Assembly: GCF_029502005.1 (NCBI RefSeq)
Contig: NZ_JAMQOT010000004.1
Span: 248,001-312,000 of the forward strand
DNA length: 64,000 nt
Source: Natrinema salsiterrestre
GTDB lineage: Archaea > Halobacteriota > Halobacteria > Halobacteriales > Natrialbaceae
Direction of reading: 5' to 3'
The translations under genes and the position numbers were made by a program. Shown here piece after piece: positions 51,046-59,028 of this stretch (positions are counted from its first letter, which is position 1; each line of letters opens with the position of its first letter). Below the pieces are notes generated by a model, which saw only the letters and a list, made by a program, of their open reading frames with translations, was not told the origin of the DNA and searched no databases.

Positions 51046-54000
51046 CAGCTGTCACCTCCCTGCAGCGAACCGCTCACGTAGTCCTGGAATAGCTCGTCCT
51101 TCCGCGCGTCGCCGGGCCACCAGTCCGCCTCCTCGTACTTCTCGACTTCCACGAGGTCGTCCCGGTTCGTGCCGGTCGGCGCCCAGACGGTCTCCTCGTA
51201 GCCGTGCTCGAGTTCGGCCCCTTTCCAGACGATATCGTCCTCGACCTCCTCGGAGATGTTCGGATCGCCGAAGACGGCCTTGTGGACGAGGTCGTCGGTC
51301 TCCTGTGCGGGGTCGAGCCAGATGTTCGTCGTGACGTTGTACCCCTTGACGCTGTCCTCGTTCTCCTCGTCGTCCGGGAAGTGCTGGGGCCACCAGCCGT
51401 GCCAGATGGTCAGCTGGCCCATATCGCCCGCCGAGCGCGGCCGCTGGCGTTCGCTGATCATCACGCGCACGACGAGGTCGCCGCGCTTGCCGCTGATCCG
51501 GACGTAGTCGCCGTTCTCGACGTCGATGTCCGCGGCGTCTTCGGGGTGCATCTCGACGAAGGCCTCGCCCAGCGGCGGCGTCTCCTCCGTCTCGCCCTCC
51601 CCTTGCGGGAACGAGAAGTCGTCGACCAGCCGCTCGGTCCCCTCGGGATCCGCGTTCGTCGACCCGAAGTCCCGCGACGCCCAGATCAGGTTCCAGTCCG
51701 TCATCCCCCACGAGGAGTGCGTGCGGTACTTCGGGTGGGGCGTGTTGAAGTAGAACTGATACTCCTCGTCGTGATACAGCGGGTTCTCCTCGTCTTTCGC
51801 CTCGTCCCACTTCTTGTTCACCCCGTAGGGCGTCCCCTCCGGGCTCTCGATGTGGTCCAGATCGGCCCGGCCGAGCTCGAGGAAGCGGTCTTCCTCCTTG
51901 TGGAACTCCATGCGGCCGGTCTTGGTGTAGAACGGCCGGTCCTCGTTGATCTGGGAGTAGAAGGGAATCCGCGGATACGTCTTCAGCTGGAGGCGTTCCG
52001 GGCCGTCCTCGATGTCCTCGACGTCGATGTCGCGGGTCGTCATCCCCGCGTCCAGCGTCTGCTGGATGTAGTCGCGGACGTCCTTGTCGTCGTCGAGGAA
52101 CTTGTCGAAGTACGCCCGGTAGGAGTCGACGTTGCGCTCTTCGGGCGGAATCTTCTCGTCGAGTTTCTCGGCGACGAGCGCGACCGCCTCCCCGTCCTGT
52201 TTCGTGTCGTAGAGCGAGTCCATGACCCCGTGATCCATGTGGATGAACGGGTTCTCCGGCCCGACGGTGATGTCGGGGTAGTCACACTCGAGCCAGGAGG
52301 GGACCGGGAGCACGATGTCCGCGTGGCGCGCGGAGTAGGTCATGTGCATGTCCGAGACGATCGAGAGCTCGTTGCTCGTGTCGGGGTGTTTGACGAAGTT
52401 CTCGATGACGTGCTCCTGATGTTTGGTCTGGTTCAGGAGGTTGCAGTTCATCGTCCACAGGATCGTCGGCTTGGACATCGTGTACGACTCGGCGTTCGTC
52501 GGCACCACCGGCTCCTCGGCGTCGCCCTGTGGGACGAGGTCGAGATCGCGGTCGAAGTCGCCGCGGATCTCGTGGGCGTCGAGCTGCTCGCCCCCGAAGA
52601 ACGCGAACGCGTAGCCCGGATACATCCCGTGGGCGGAGTTCCCGTCGGGGTTGACGTATTCGGGGTAGCCGTCGAGCAACTCGATCTTGTACTGGCCGGA
52701 GTAGTTGTAGTAGCCGGCCCCTCGCTCGCCGATGTTGCCGAGCATCGACTGGACGAAGAAGATCGTCCGCTGGAGCGAGTCGTTGGAGTGGAACCAGTGG
52801 TTGATCCCCTCGCCCGTGAACCACTGGCCCTTGTCGGCCGCGGCGAACTCCCGGGCGGTCGTCCGGAGCGCGTCGGCCGGGATCGTCGTGATCTCCTCGA
52901 CCGTCTCCGGATCGTAGTTTTCCGTGATGTTCGCCTTCTGCCGGGTGAAGTCGGTATGAACGCCGACCGACTCGCCGTCGGCCAGTTCGATCTCGGAATC
53001 GACCTCGAGTCGGGGCGTGACGGCCATCTCGTCGCCCACTTCTTCGCGGGTGACTGGGACGGGATCGCCGTTCTCGTCGAGGGCGACGAAATCGCCCCAG
53101 TCGTTTTCTTCGTGCCGTTCTTTGCTGTCTTCCGCGGGCGGTTCGTGGTCCGGGAACACCTCGTGGGCGCGGAGGTACTTCCCGTTATCCTGCCGGATCA
53201 ACAGCGGCAGGGTCGTGAACTTCCGCATGAACGCCGCGTCGTAGAGTTCCTCGTCGATGATGACGTTGGCGATGCCCAGCGCGAACGCGGGGTCGCTCCC
53301 GGGGCGGACCGGAAGCCAGCGGTCGCACTTCTGGACCGTCGGCGAGTAATCGGGGTAGACGCCGACCATCTTCCCGCCGCGCTCGCGGGTCTCCTGGAGG
53401 AAGTGGTTGTCCGCGAGCTTGTTGTGAATCAGGTTCTTCCCCTGGATGATCGTGTAGTCGGCGGCCCGCCAGGCCGACGCGTCGGCGTCGCTGGTCTGAT
53501 AGCCCGTCGTGATGACGTGGCCCGGCGGCAGATCGGCGTACCAGTCGTACTCGGTCCACTCGCAGCCGCCGAAAATCGAGGCCAGTCGTCGTCCGGCCCC
53601 GTGCCGGGTGATCAGTCCGTCCGACTTGATGGCGTTGAAAATGTGGAACCGCTTCTCGTCTTCCAGGCTCGCCATCTTCTCGGCGATCAGGTCGATGGCC
53701 TCGTCCCACGAGACGCGCTCGAACTCGTCCTCGCCGCGGCCCTCGGGGTTCGGGTCGTCGGGACTCCACCCCTTGCGGACCATGGGATACTTGATCCGGC
53801 TCGGCTCGAACGTTCGGCGGTGGAGGGTCAGTCCCTTCATGCAGCCCCGGGGATTCCAGTGGCGGGTAACGCCCGCTTCCTCGTATCCGCCGGGGCTCCC
53901 CGGACCGGGACTCCCCTCCTCTTCGTGGTAGATCTGTTCGGCGCGGATCGGTACGCCGTTTTTCATGTAGAAGTTCAGCGCACACGACTGCGTACAGTTG

Positions 54001-54206
54001 GGGTGACAAACGGTCCAGTCCACCCTGTCGTACGAGTAGATGTCGTGATAGACCTGTTCCCAGTCCCGGTTCGGATAGGATTTGAGCGGGTTGTCGACCT
54101 GCGTGATCGAGTCGACGGTTTGCGTCGCTCCCCACGCGGAGCCGATGAGGGACCCGACAGCCCCCGTCCCGGCTGCCGCCAGGAAATCGCGTCGCGAGAG
54201 ACTCAT
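51045..54206 (-). CDS. Type II DMSO-reductase-family catalytic subunit (NarG/DdhA/SerA-like)
   Basis: The 1053-residue protein has a Tat signal (LSRRDFLAAAGTGAVGSLIG) and is therefore exported. The FS0 iron-sulfur site is CHPNCTQSC (Cys67, Cys71, Cys75) with Cys122 in RGCMKG. The molybdenum-site motif YDWYADLPPGH (221-230) matches NarG, whose Asp ligand is in this motif, placing it in the type II group. GVYPDYSPTVQKCDRWLPVRPG and the C-terminal GDYVRISGKRGDL cofactor region are present. The substrate cannot be deduced: DMSO/TMAO, nitrate, chlorate or selenate are all known in this group. A Shine-Dalgarno site precedes the ATG at 54206. Confidence 0.93.
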   Translation of the reverse strand: MSLSRRDFLAAAGTGAVGSLIGSAWGATQTVDSITQVDNPLKSYPNRDWEQVYHDIYSYDRVDWTVCHPNCTQSCALNFYMKNGVPIRAEQIYHEEEGSPGPGSPGGYEEAGVTRHWNPRGCMKGLTLHRRTFEPSRIKYPMVRKGWSPDDPNPEGRGEDEFERVSWDEAIDLIAEKMASLEDEKRFHIFNAIKSDGLITRHGAGRRLASIFGGCEWTEYDWYADLPPGHVITTGYQTSDADASAWRAADYTIIQGKNLIHNKLADNHFLQETRERGGKMVGVYPDYSPTVQKCDRWLPVRPGSDPAFALGIANVIIDEELYDAAFMRKFTTLPLLIRQDNGKYLRAHEVFPDHEPPAEDSKERHEENDWGDFVALDENGDPVPVTREEVGDEMAVTPRLEVDSEIELADGESVGVHTDFTRQKANITENYDPETVEEITTIPADALRTTAREFAAADKGQWFTGEGINHWFHSNDSLQRTIFFVQSMLGNIGERGAGYYNYSGQYKIELLDGYPEYVNPDGNSAHGMYPGYAFAFFGGEQLDAHEIRGDFDRDLDLVPQGDAEEPVVPTNAESYTMSKPTILWTMNCNLLNQTKHQEHVIENFVKHPDTSNELSIVSDMHMTYSARHADIVLPVPSWLECDYPDITVGPENPFIHMDHGVMDSLYDTKQDGEAVALVAEKLDEKIPPEERNVDSYRAYFDKFLDDDKDVRDYIQQTLDAGMTTRDIDVEDIEDGPERLQLKTYPRIPFYSQINEDRPFYTKTGRMEFHKEEDRFLELGRADLDHIESPEGTPYGVNKKWDEAKDEENPLYHDEEYQFYFNTPHPKYRTHSSWGMTDWNLIWASRDFGSTNADPEGTERLVDDFSFPQGEGETEETPPLGEAFVEMHPEDAADIDVENGDYVRISGKRGDLVVRVMISERQRPRSAGDMGQLTIWHGWWPQHFPDDEENEDSVKGYNVTTNIWLDPAQETDDLVHKAVFGDPNISEEVEDDIVWKGAELEHGYEETVWAPTGTNRDDLVEVEKYEEADWWPGDARKDELFQDYVSGSLQGGDS

Positions 54207-54212
54207 CGCCGA

Positions 54213-54219
54213 CCACCTC
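54213..54219 (-). promoter_or_regulatory. Shine-Dalgarno site of the catalytic subunit gene
   Basis: GAGGTGG on the minus strand lies 6 bases before the ATG at 54206. Together with a TATA-like box 65 bases upstream it indicates a leadered mRNA. Confidence 0.5.
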
Positions 54220-54263
54220 GTGTGGCGGAGCGTTTCGGTAGCATACACGACGGGGTTGCCACT

Positions 54264-54276
54264 CTATTCTTTAACC
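54264..54276 (-). promoter_or_regulatory. Likely TATA box of the molybdoenzyme operon
   Basis: GGTTAAAGAATAG on the minus strand, centred near 54271, would start transcription near 54244 and leave a leader of about 38 bases. A second TATA-like GACTTAAATACCC lies further upstream (54331-54343). Confidence 0.4.
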
Positions 54277-54285
54277 GAAACCGCC

Positions 54286-54306
54286 CGTTCCCATGCATTG
54301 GGGACG
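54286..54306. promoter_or_regulatory. Near-palindrome upstream of the molybdoenzyme promoter
   Basis: CGTTCCC-ATGCATT-GGGGACG has 7-base arms with one mismatch. It lies 10-30 bases upstream of the putative TATA box, where archaeal activators usually bind; the HTH-10 regulator at 41895 is a candidate ligand. Confidence 0.35.
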
Positions 54307-54451
54307 CTACCGCCAGAATCCTCCGAATAGTGGGTATTTAAGTCCGGACAGATATTTCGGCTGCAACCCTGCCCGTTAGTCGATCCGAGATGCGTCCCAG
54401 TATTCTGGAATCGGAACCCGAAATTTGTCATCTGCCGACCTTCGGTTCGAT

Positions 54452-54928
54452 ATGCCAACATGTCAACGGGAATCAGTGGTCGACGCTGACTTCGAGACCG
54501 TCTGGAAGTTCTACGACACCGTCGACGAACTCGCCGTACTGACACCCGACTGGATGGGACTCCGCCTCCCACGAGTGATCGGACCCGACGGCCGGCCGGA
54601 TCCCGACGGCTATCTGGTCGGCACGGAGATTCACCTCGAGACGCGGCCGCTCGATCTGGTCACCGCGACCGAGTGGGTTGTCGAGATCGTCGACCGCGAG
54701 GTAAGCGATGATCGCGCATCGTTCGTCGACGAACAGGTCGGCGATCGCGGCCCGTTCGACGCGTGGCGACACGCCCATCGATTCGTGGATCTCGGTGACG
54801 AGACGCTGATCCACGACCGGATCGATTACCGGGTGCCCGGTGGCGGCGAGCGTCCGGTGGCCACGGCGTTTCTCGCGGGTATGTTGTGGTACCGACACCG
54901 TCGAACGCGCGCGTTGCTCGCCGACTGA
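54452..54928 (+). CDS. SRPBCC-fold protein
   Basis: The 158-residue protein starts MPTCQRESVVDADFETVWKF, with the conserved helix entry of START/SRPBCC lipid- or ligand-binding folds, followed by GYLVGTEIHLETRPLDLVTA, a segment with HAHRFVDLGDETLIHDRIDY, and the C-terminal helix FLAGMLWYRHRRTRALL. This is the polyketide cyclase/coenzyme Q-binding type. The ligand is unknown. It is divergent from the molybdoenzyme operon and could be regulated with it, but this is not shown. Confidence 0.82.
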   Translation: MPTCQRESVVDADFETVWKFYDTVDELAVLTPDWMGLRLPRVIGPDGRPDPDGYLVGTEIHLETRPLDLVTATEWVVEIVDREVSDDRASFVDEQVGDRGPFDAWRHAHRFVDLGDETLIHDRIDYRVPGGGERPVATAFLAGMLWYRHRRTRALLAD

Positions 54929-54960
54929 GGAGTGCGGTGTGGCATCCGCTGCGACGTCGG

Positions 54961-55626
54961 TCAGAACAGCTCGACGCGGATCCCGTCGCTCTCGAGGTCG
55001 TCGGCGAACGTCTCGGCATCGGTCTCGATCGGCTCGAAGGTGTCGTAGTGCTCGGGCAGCACCAGTTCGGGGTCGACGCTCCGCGCGAAGTCCGCCGCCT
55101 CGCGACGGTCCATCGTGAAGTGACCGCCGATCGGCGGGACGAACACGTCCGCCGAGAGCGACTCGTGGTGGTCGAGGAAGTCCGTATCCGACGGGAAATA
55201 GATCGTCGTTCCGTCGATAGTCAGCACCAGCCCGATCACCTCGCCCTCGGCGTGGAACGGCTCTCCGTCCTCATCGACGTGATCGCCGTCGGGATCGTTG
55301 GAGGCGGGCACCGTCCGGACGTCGATCCCCTCGACGGTCGCCTCGCCATCGTGGGGCAGGTCGATCACGTCGAACGCGAGGTCACTGGTGTCGACGGCCT
55401 CGTAGACGGCGACGGTCGCGTCCGACCCCGCGACGGCCTCGATCGCGTCCGCGTCGTAGTGGTCCATATCGTCGTGCGTGACGAACACGACATCGCCGTC
55501 GTTCGGTTCGCCCTCGAGTACGTCCCCCCACGGATCGACGTAGATGACGGTTCCGTCGGCCGTCTCGAGACGGATGCTTGCGTGGCCGAGCCGTTCGAAC
55601 GTGATCCCTTCGTAATCGACGGGCAT
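54961..55626 (-). CDS. Metallo-beta-lactamase-fold hydrolase
   Basis: The 221-residue protein has the MBL fold with metal motif THDDMDHYDADAI, where His and two Asp/His positions match HxDxxDH with an Asp change, and downstream DGEATVEGIDVRTVPASNDP, IGLVLTIDGTTIYFPSDTDF and LPEHYDTFEPIETDAE. It resembles the UPF0173/UlaG-like group of hydrolases (ERLGHASIRLETADGTVIYVDPW). The first His of the usual HxHxDH is replaced (H-D-D-M-D-H). Substrate unknown; it acts in the cytoplasm. A CTTATA box lies about 32 bases before the ATG. Confidence 0.88.
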   Translation of the reverse strand: MPVDYEGITFERLGHASIRLETADGTVIYVDPWGDVLEGEPNDGDVVFVTHDDMDHYDADAIEAVAGSDATVAVYEAVDTSDLAFDVIDLPHDGEATVEGIDVRTVPASNDPDGDHVDEDGEPFHAEGEVIGLVLTIDGTTIYFPSDTDFLDHHESLSADVFVPPIGGHFTMDRREAADFARSVDPELVLPEHYDTFEPIETDAETFADDLESDGIRVELF

Positions 55627-55654
55627 TGTGGCTCGAGGGTACGGTACGAGTCGT

Positions 55655-55661
55655 CTTATAG
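55655..55661 (-). promoter_or_regulatory. TATA box of the metallo-hydrolase gene
   Basis: CTATAAG on the minus strand lies about 32 bases before the ATG at 55626. Confidence 0.45.
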
Positions 55662-55818
55662 GTCGGTTCGGTCGGTGTGCGAGAGGGGTCGGTCATCTAC
55701 TTTCGAGACGTCGATATCGTCCGTCGGGTTCTGGTTCGGCGCCTCGAGTCGCGGACGTGGCTCGCTCGAATCGCGGTAGCCGCGTTACTTGTCACGAATT
55801 TGTTCACGACAGGAAAGC

Positions 55819-55891
55819 GGGCCGGGCGCGATTTGAACACGCGACCGTCTGATTAAGAGTCAGACGCTCTGCCGAACTGAGCTACCGGCCC
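55819..55891 (-). tRNA. tRNA-Lys (anticodon CTT)
   Basis: On the minus strand the 73-base sequence folds as a complete cloverleaf: acceptor GGGCCGG/CCGGCCC, D stem GCTC/GAGC, anticodon stem TCTGA/TCAGA with loop CTCTTAA (anticodon CTT, lysine AAG codons), T stem GCGTG/CGCGC around TTCAAAT (the last pair of the T stem is G-C by wobble). CCA is not encoded. An ACGTATTTGAA element lies about 30 bases upstream (55916-55926), fitting a promoter. No intron is seen. Confidence 0.95.
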
Positions 55892-56020
55892 TGTACCTCC
55901 GACTTTCCCTCGGTCGTTCAAATACGTTTCCCTTGGCAGGCGGCGTGGCAGTGATACACGCGCGGCACGTATCGGTCGCGAGGCCTCGAGTACGAACTTT
56001 CAGGACGTACCACTCTTCGG

Positions 56021-56031
56021 GAACGTTAAGT
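56021..56031 (+). promoter_or_regulatory. TATA box of the TrkA-N/DHH gene
   Basis: AACGTTAAGTG is centred about 29 bases before the ATG at 56057, indicating a leaderless transcript. Confidence 0.5.
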
Positions 56032-56056
56032 GCGACCGGTCCGACCACTCGGGCAT

Positions 56057-57511
56057 ATGAGTACGGGGGTTACGATTTCGTCGATTTCTGACTACGCTAT
56101 CTTGGGCTGTGGCAGCGTGGGCTACGCCGTCGCGGAGGAACTCGTCGAACAGGGGAAGGACGTCTCCATCATCGACCGCGACGAGAGCCGCGTCGAATCG
56201 CTCCGGGATCAGGATCTGGACGCCCAGACGGCCGACATTCGCGACTCGGAGATCGCCGAGCTGGTGGCCGACCGCGACGTCGTCCTCATTCTCGCCTCGG
56301 ACGTCGAATCGAACAAACGCGCCGTCGAGCACATTCGCAATAGCGGCACGGATCAGTTCATCGTCGCCCGCGCGAGCGATCCCGTCTCCGGCGACGAACT
56401 CTCGGATCTGGGGGCCGACATCGTCATCAATCCCTCCTCGGTCATCGCCGAATCCGCCCTGCGCGCCCTCGAGTCCGGAGAGCTCGAATACAACGCCGGG
56501 AAGCTTGCCGAACTGGTCGAGCGGACGTCGACGCGGCTGGCGATCATCACGCAGGACAGTCCGGACCCGGACTCGATCGCCAGCGCAGCGGCCCTCCAGG
56601 CGATCGCGACGCACCTCGGCATCGAATCCGACATCATCTACCTGGGTGACGTCGGTCACCAGGAGAACCGCGCGTTCGTCAACCTGCTCGGGATCGACCT
56701 CGTCCAGTGGGACGAGATCGAGGACCACTCCGTCTACGATACCGTCGCCCTGGTCGACCACGCGACCTCGAGCGACATGGAGCTCCCCGTCGACATCGTC
56801 ATCGATCACAGCGAGACGGAGTCGGAGTACGAACCCGAGTTCGTCGACATTCGGCCGAACATGTCCTCGACGTCGACGATCATGACGAAGTACATCCAGG
56901 AGTTCGACATGAACGTCTCCGAGGAGGTCGCGACGGCCCTGCTCTATGGCATCCGCGCGGAGACCCTGGATTTCAAACGCGACACGACCCCCGCCGATCT
57001 CACCGCCGCCGCCTACCTCTATCCCTTCGCGAACCACGACACGTTAGAGCAGGTGGAGTCGCCGTCGATGTCCCCGGAAACACTGGACGTCCTCGCGGAA
57101 GCCATCACCAACCGCGACGTTCAGGGGAGTCACCTCGTCTCCAACGCCGGCTTCGTCCGCGACCGCGAGGCCCTCACGCAGGCGGCCAGCCATCTCCTGA
57201 ACCTCGAGGGCGTGACAACGACCGCTGTCTTCGGCATCGCCGACGAGATGATCTTCCTCGCCGGGCGCTCGAAGGACATCAGGATCAACATCGGCAAGGT
57301 GCTCGACGACGCCTACGGTGAAATCGGCGAGACGGCGGGTCACTCGACGCAAGCCAGCGCGGAGATTCCGCTGGGGATCTTCACGGGCATCGAAATCTCG
57401 GAGGATACGCGCGATACCTTGCTCGATTTGACCGAAGAGGCCGTCAAGCGAACGCTGTTCGACGCGATGGGCGTCGAAGGTGGAAGCAGCGAAGGATCGA
57501 ACGGGAACTAG
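56057..57511 (+). CDS. TrkA-N and DHH phosphoesterase fusion protein
   Basis: The 484-residue protein begins with a TrkA-N/RCK-type NAD-binding domain (YAILGCGSVGYAVAEELVEQ, SIIDRDESRVESLRDQDLD) and continues with a DHH phosphoesterase domain: ITQDSPDPDSIASAAALQAI (DxD-type metal site), TVALVDHATSS with the DHA motif, and VDIVIDHSETESEY (DHH-like). A DHHA1 domain follows (GIADEMIFLAGRSKDIRINI). Such archaeal proteins are thought to cleave cyclic dinucleotides or short oligonucleotides, controlled by a bound nucleotide. The ATG at 56057 is used because of the TATA box. It ends 2 bases from the convergent PRC gene. Confidence 0.9.
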   Translation: MSTGVTISSISDYAILGCGSVGYAVAEELVEQGKDVSIIDRDESRVESLRDQDLDAQTADIRDSEIAELVADRDVVLILASDVESNKRAVEHIRNSGTDQFIVARASDPVSGDELSDLGADIVINPSSVIAESALRALESGELEYNAGKLAELVERTSTRLAIITQDSPDPDSIASAAALQAIATHLGIESDIIYLGDVGHQENRAFVNLLGIDLVQWDEIEDHSVYDTVALVDHATSSDMELPVDIVIDHSETESEYEPEFVDIRPNMSSTSTIMTKYIQEFDMNVSEEVATALLYGIRAETLDFKRDTTPADLTAAAYLYPFANHDTLEQVESPSMSPETLDVLAEAITNRDVQGSHLVSNAGFVRDREALTQAASHLLNLEGVTTTAVFGIADEMIFLAGRSKDIRINIGKVLDDAYGEIGETAGHSTQASAEIPLGIFTGIEISEDTRDTLLDLTEEAVKRTLFDAMGVEGGSSEGSNGN

Positions 57512-57513
57512 CG

Positions 57514-57807
57514 TTACGCGAGGAGTTCGTCTTCTTCTTCGTCGGGATCGCGAACGCGTTCGACCACGTCGTTGATGAGAATGATATCCCCGACGGAGCG
57601 GACCCAGCGGTAGGGGACGATGACCCCCTGTCCGCTGCGGGCTTCTTCCGCGAAGAGTTCGGCGTTCAGATTCGAGAGCGCTAATCCGGTGACGGCTTCG
57701 TTGTCGACGTTCAGTCGCAGATCCTCGACTTCGCCGACGAAGATGCCGTTGTTCGAGTACACCTCGCGGCCGACGAGAGACGTGATTTCCTGGGGAATAT
57801 CGTCCAT
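57514..57807 (-). CDS. PRC-barrel protein, CdpB-like
   Basis: The 97-residue protein is a single PRC barrel: MDDIPQEITSLVGREVYSNNG, IFVGEVEDLRLNVDNEAVTG, then VIVPYRWVRSVGDIILINDVV. It resembles the small haloarchaeal PRC-barrel proteins CdpB1/CdpB2 that act with SepF and FtsZ in cell division. That identification is from memory and would need a search. The ATG at 57807 has a TATA box 28 bases upstream. It is convergent with the TrkA-N/DHH gene. Confidence 0.82.
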   Translation of the reverse strand: MDDIPQEITSLVGREVYSNNGIFVGEVEDLRLNVDNEAVTGLALSNLNAELFAEEARSGQGVIVPYRWVRSVGDIILINDVVERVRDPDEEEDELLA

Positions 57808-57830
57808 ACGTTGCCTCACGCGTGGTGGAC

Positions 57831-57839
57831 TCTTAATTC
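57831..57839 (-). promoter_or_regulatory. TATA box of the PRC-barrel gene
   Basis: GAATTAAGA on the minus strand is centred 28 bases before the ATG at 57807. Confidence 0.5.
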
Positions 57840-57897
57840 TTGGTCAGACGTGACAGTCACCGGTGCAAACTCGACGCGAATACCTCCCACTCGAGGC

Positions 57898-59028
57898 CTA
57901 TCCCAGAATCGCGTCGACGGCCGCGTGATCGGCCAACAGCCGTTCCATCCGGTCGACGGTATCGGCGTCTCGAGTGCGCCCGCTGCGGACGATATCCTCC
58001 GCGCGCTCGACGGTGGTGAGCGTGTCCGTCTGAACCGACAGGATCGGGACGCCCTTTTCGCTCGCCTGCCCCACGATCGCACCGGAGGGCCGGTGACCGC
58101 CGGTGAGGATGAGACAGCGGACGCCGGGTGCCTCGAGCGCAGCGGTGTGGATCTCGGCCCGGTCGCCGCCCGTGATGACGGCGGCGTCTTTCGTGCGCCG
58201 GAAGTGTCGCAGGGCGCTGTCGGGCCCCATCGCACCGACGGTAAAGCGCTCGACGTAGCCGTCCTGCCCCTCCTCGACGAGCGTCGCCGCCCCGAGTTCG
58301 TCCGCGAGTTCGGCGACGGTGACGCCGGAGAGGTCCCGTTCGCTCGGGAGGACGCCGTGGACCGGAATGCCGTGCCCCTCGAGGAACGGGACGACGTCCG
58401 TCTCGAGCTGATCGTAGGCCGCGTCGGGGACGTCGTTGAAGACGACGCCGGCGAGTCGGTCGCCGAACGCGTCCGCTGCGGCGAGCACGTCGTCGACGTC
58501 CGCCGGGATCTCGTACGGTGCGACCAGTAAGACGCGGGCGTCAAGCAACTCCGCGATGTCGGCGTCCGCGAGGTCGACGATGCCACCGACGTCGTATCTC
58601 CCGCCGCCCTCGACGAACATCCGGTCGTGACCGGCCGCGAGCGTATCGAACGCCTCCGCGACGCGCTCGCGGAGCTCCGCGGGATCCTCGCGGCCCCGAA
58701 TCGCCTGCTCGATGAACGTCGGCGAGTAGACGACGGGCTCTAAGTCGTGCATCTCGGCCTCGAGATCGAGCAGGTCGCGGGCGAGCAGCGGATCCTCGTC
58801 GAGGGTCTTTCCGACGTTGCTCTGCAGACGGGTCCCCTTCGGTTTCATGTAGCCGACGCTGTCGCCCTCGGCCGCCGCGAGCCGGGCCAGCGCCAGCGTG
58901 ATCGCGGTTTTGCCGGTGCTCTCCTCGAGCGAACTGACGAGGAGCGTCTCGACGGCGGTGTCGCCGGACGTGACGTCGCTGTCAGTGTCGGTACCAGTGT
59001 CGGTGGAGTCGGGTTCTGGGTCGGTCAT
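57898..59028 (-). CDS. BioD-like P-loop protein with DRTGG domain (phosphotransacetylase-family)
   Basis: The 376-residue protein has an acidic, disordered start (about 25 residues), a P-loop dethiobiotin synthase-like domain (LLVSSLEESTGKTAITLALA, GYMKPKGTRLQSNVGKTLDE, MFVEGGGRYDVGGIVDLADA) and a C-terminal DRTGG domain (FTVGAMGPDSALRHFRRTKD, AAVITGGDRAEIHTAALEA). The family is annotated phosphotransacetylase-like from its similarity to the Pta N-terminal region, but it lacks the Pta catalytic domain, so it should be regulatory. It overlaps the acyl-CoA synthetase gene by ATGA, indicating a joint role in acetyl-CoA/acetate metabolism. Confidence 0.85.
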   Translation of the reverse strand: MTDPEPDSTDTGTDTDSDVTSGDTAVETLLVSSLEESTGKTAITLALARLAAAEGDSVGYMKPKGTRLQSNVGKTLDEDPLLARDLLDLEAEMHDLEPVVYSPTFIEQAIRGREDPAELRERVAEAFDTLAAGHDRMFVEGGGRYDVGGIVDLADADIAELLDARVLLVAPYEIPADVDDVLAAADAFGDRLAGVVFNDVPDAAYDQLETDVVPFLEGHGIPVHGVLPSERDLSGVTVAELADELGAATLVEEGQDGYVERFTVGAMGPDSALRHFRRTKDAAVITGGDRAEIHTAALEAPGVRCLILTGGHRPSGAIVGQASEKGVPILSVQTDTLTTVERAEDIVRSGRTRDADTVDRMERLLADHAAVDAILG

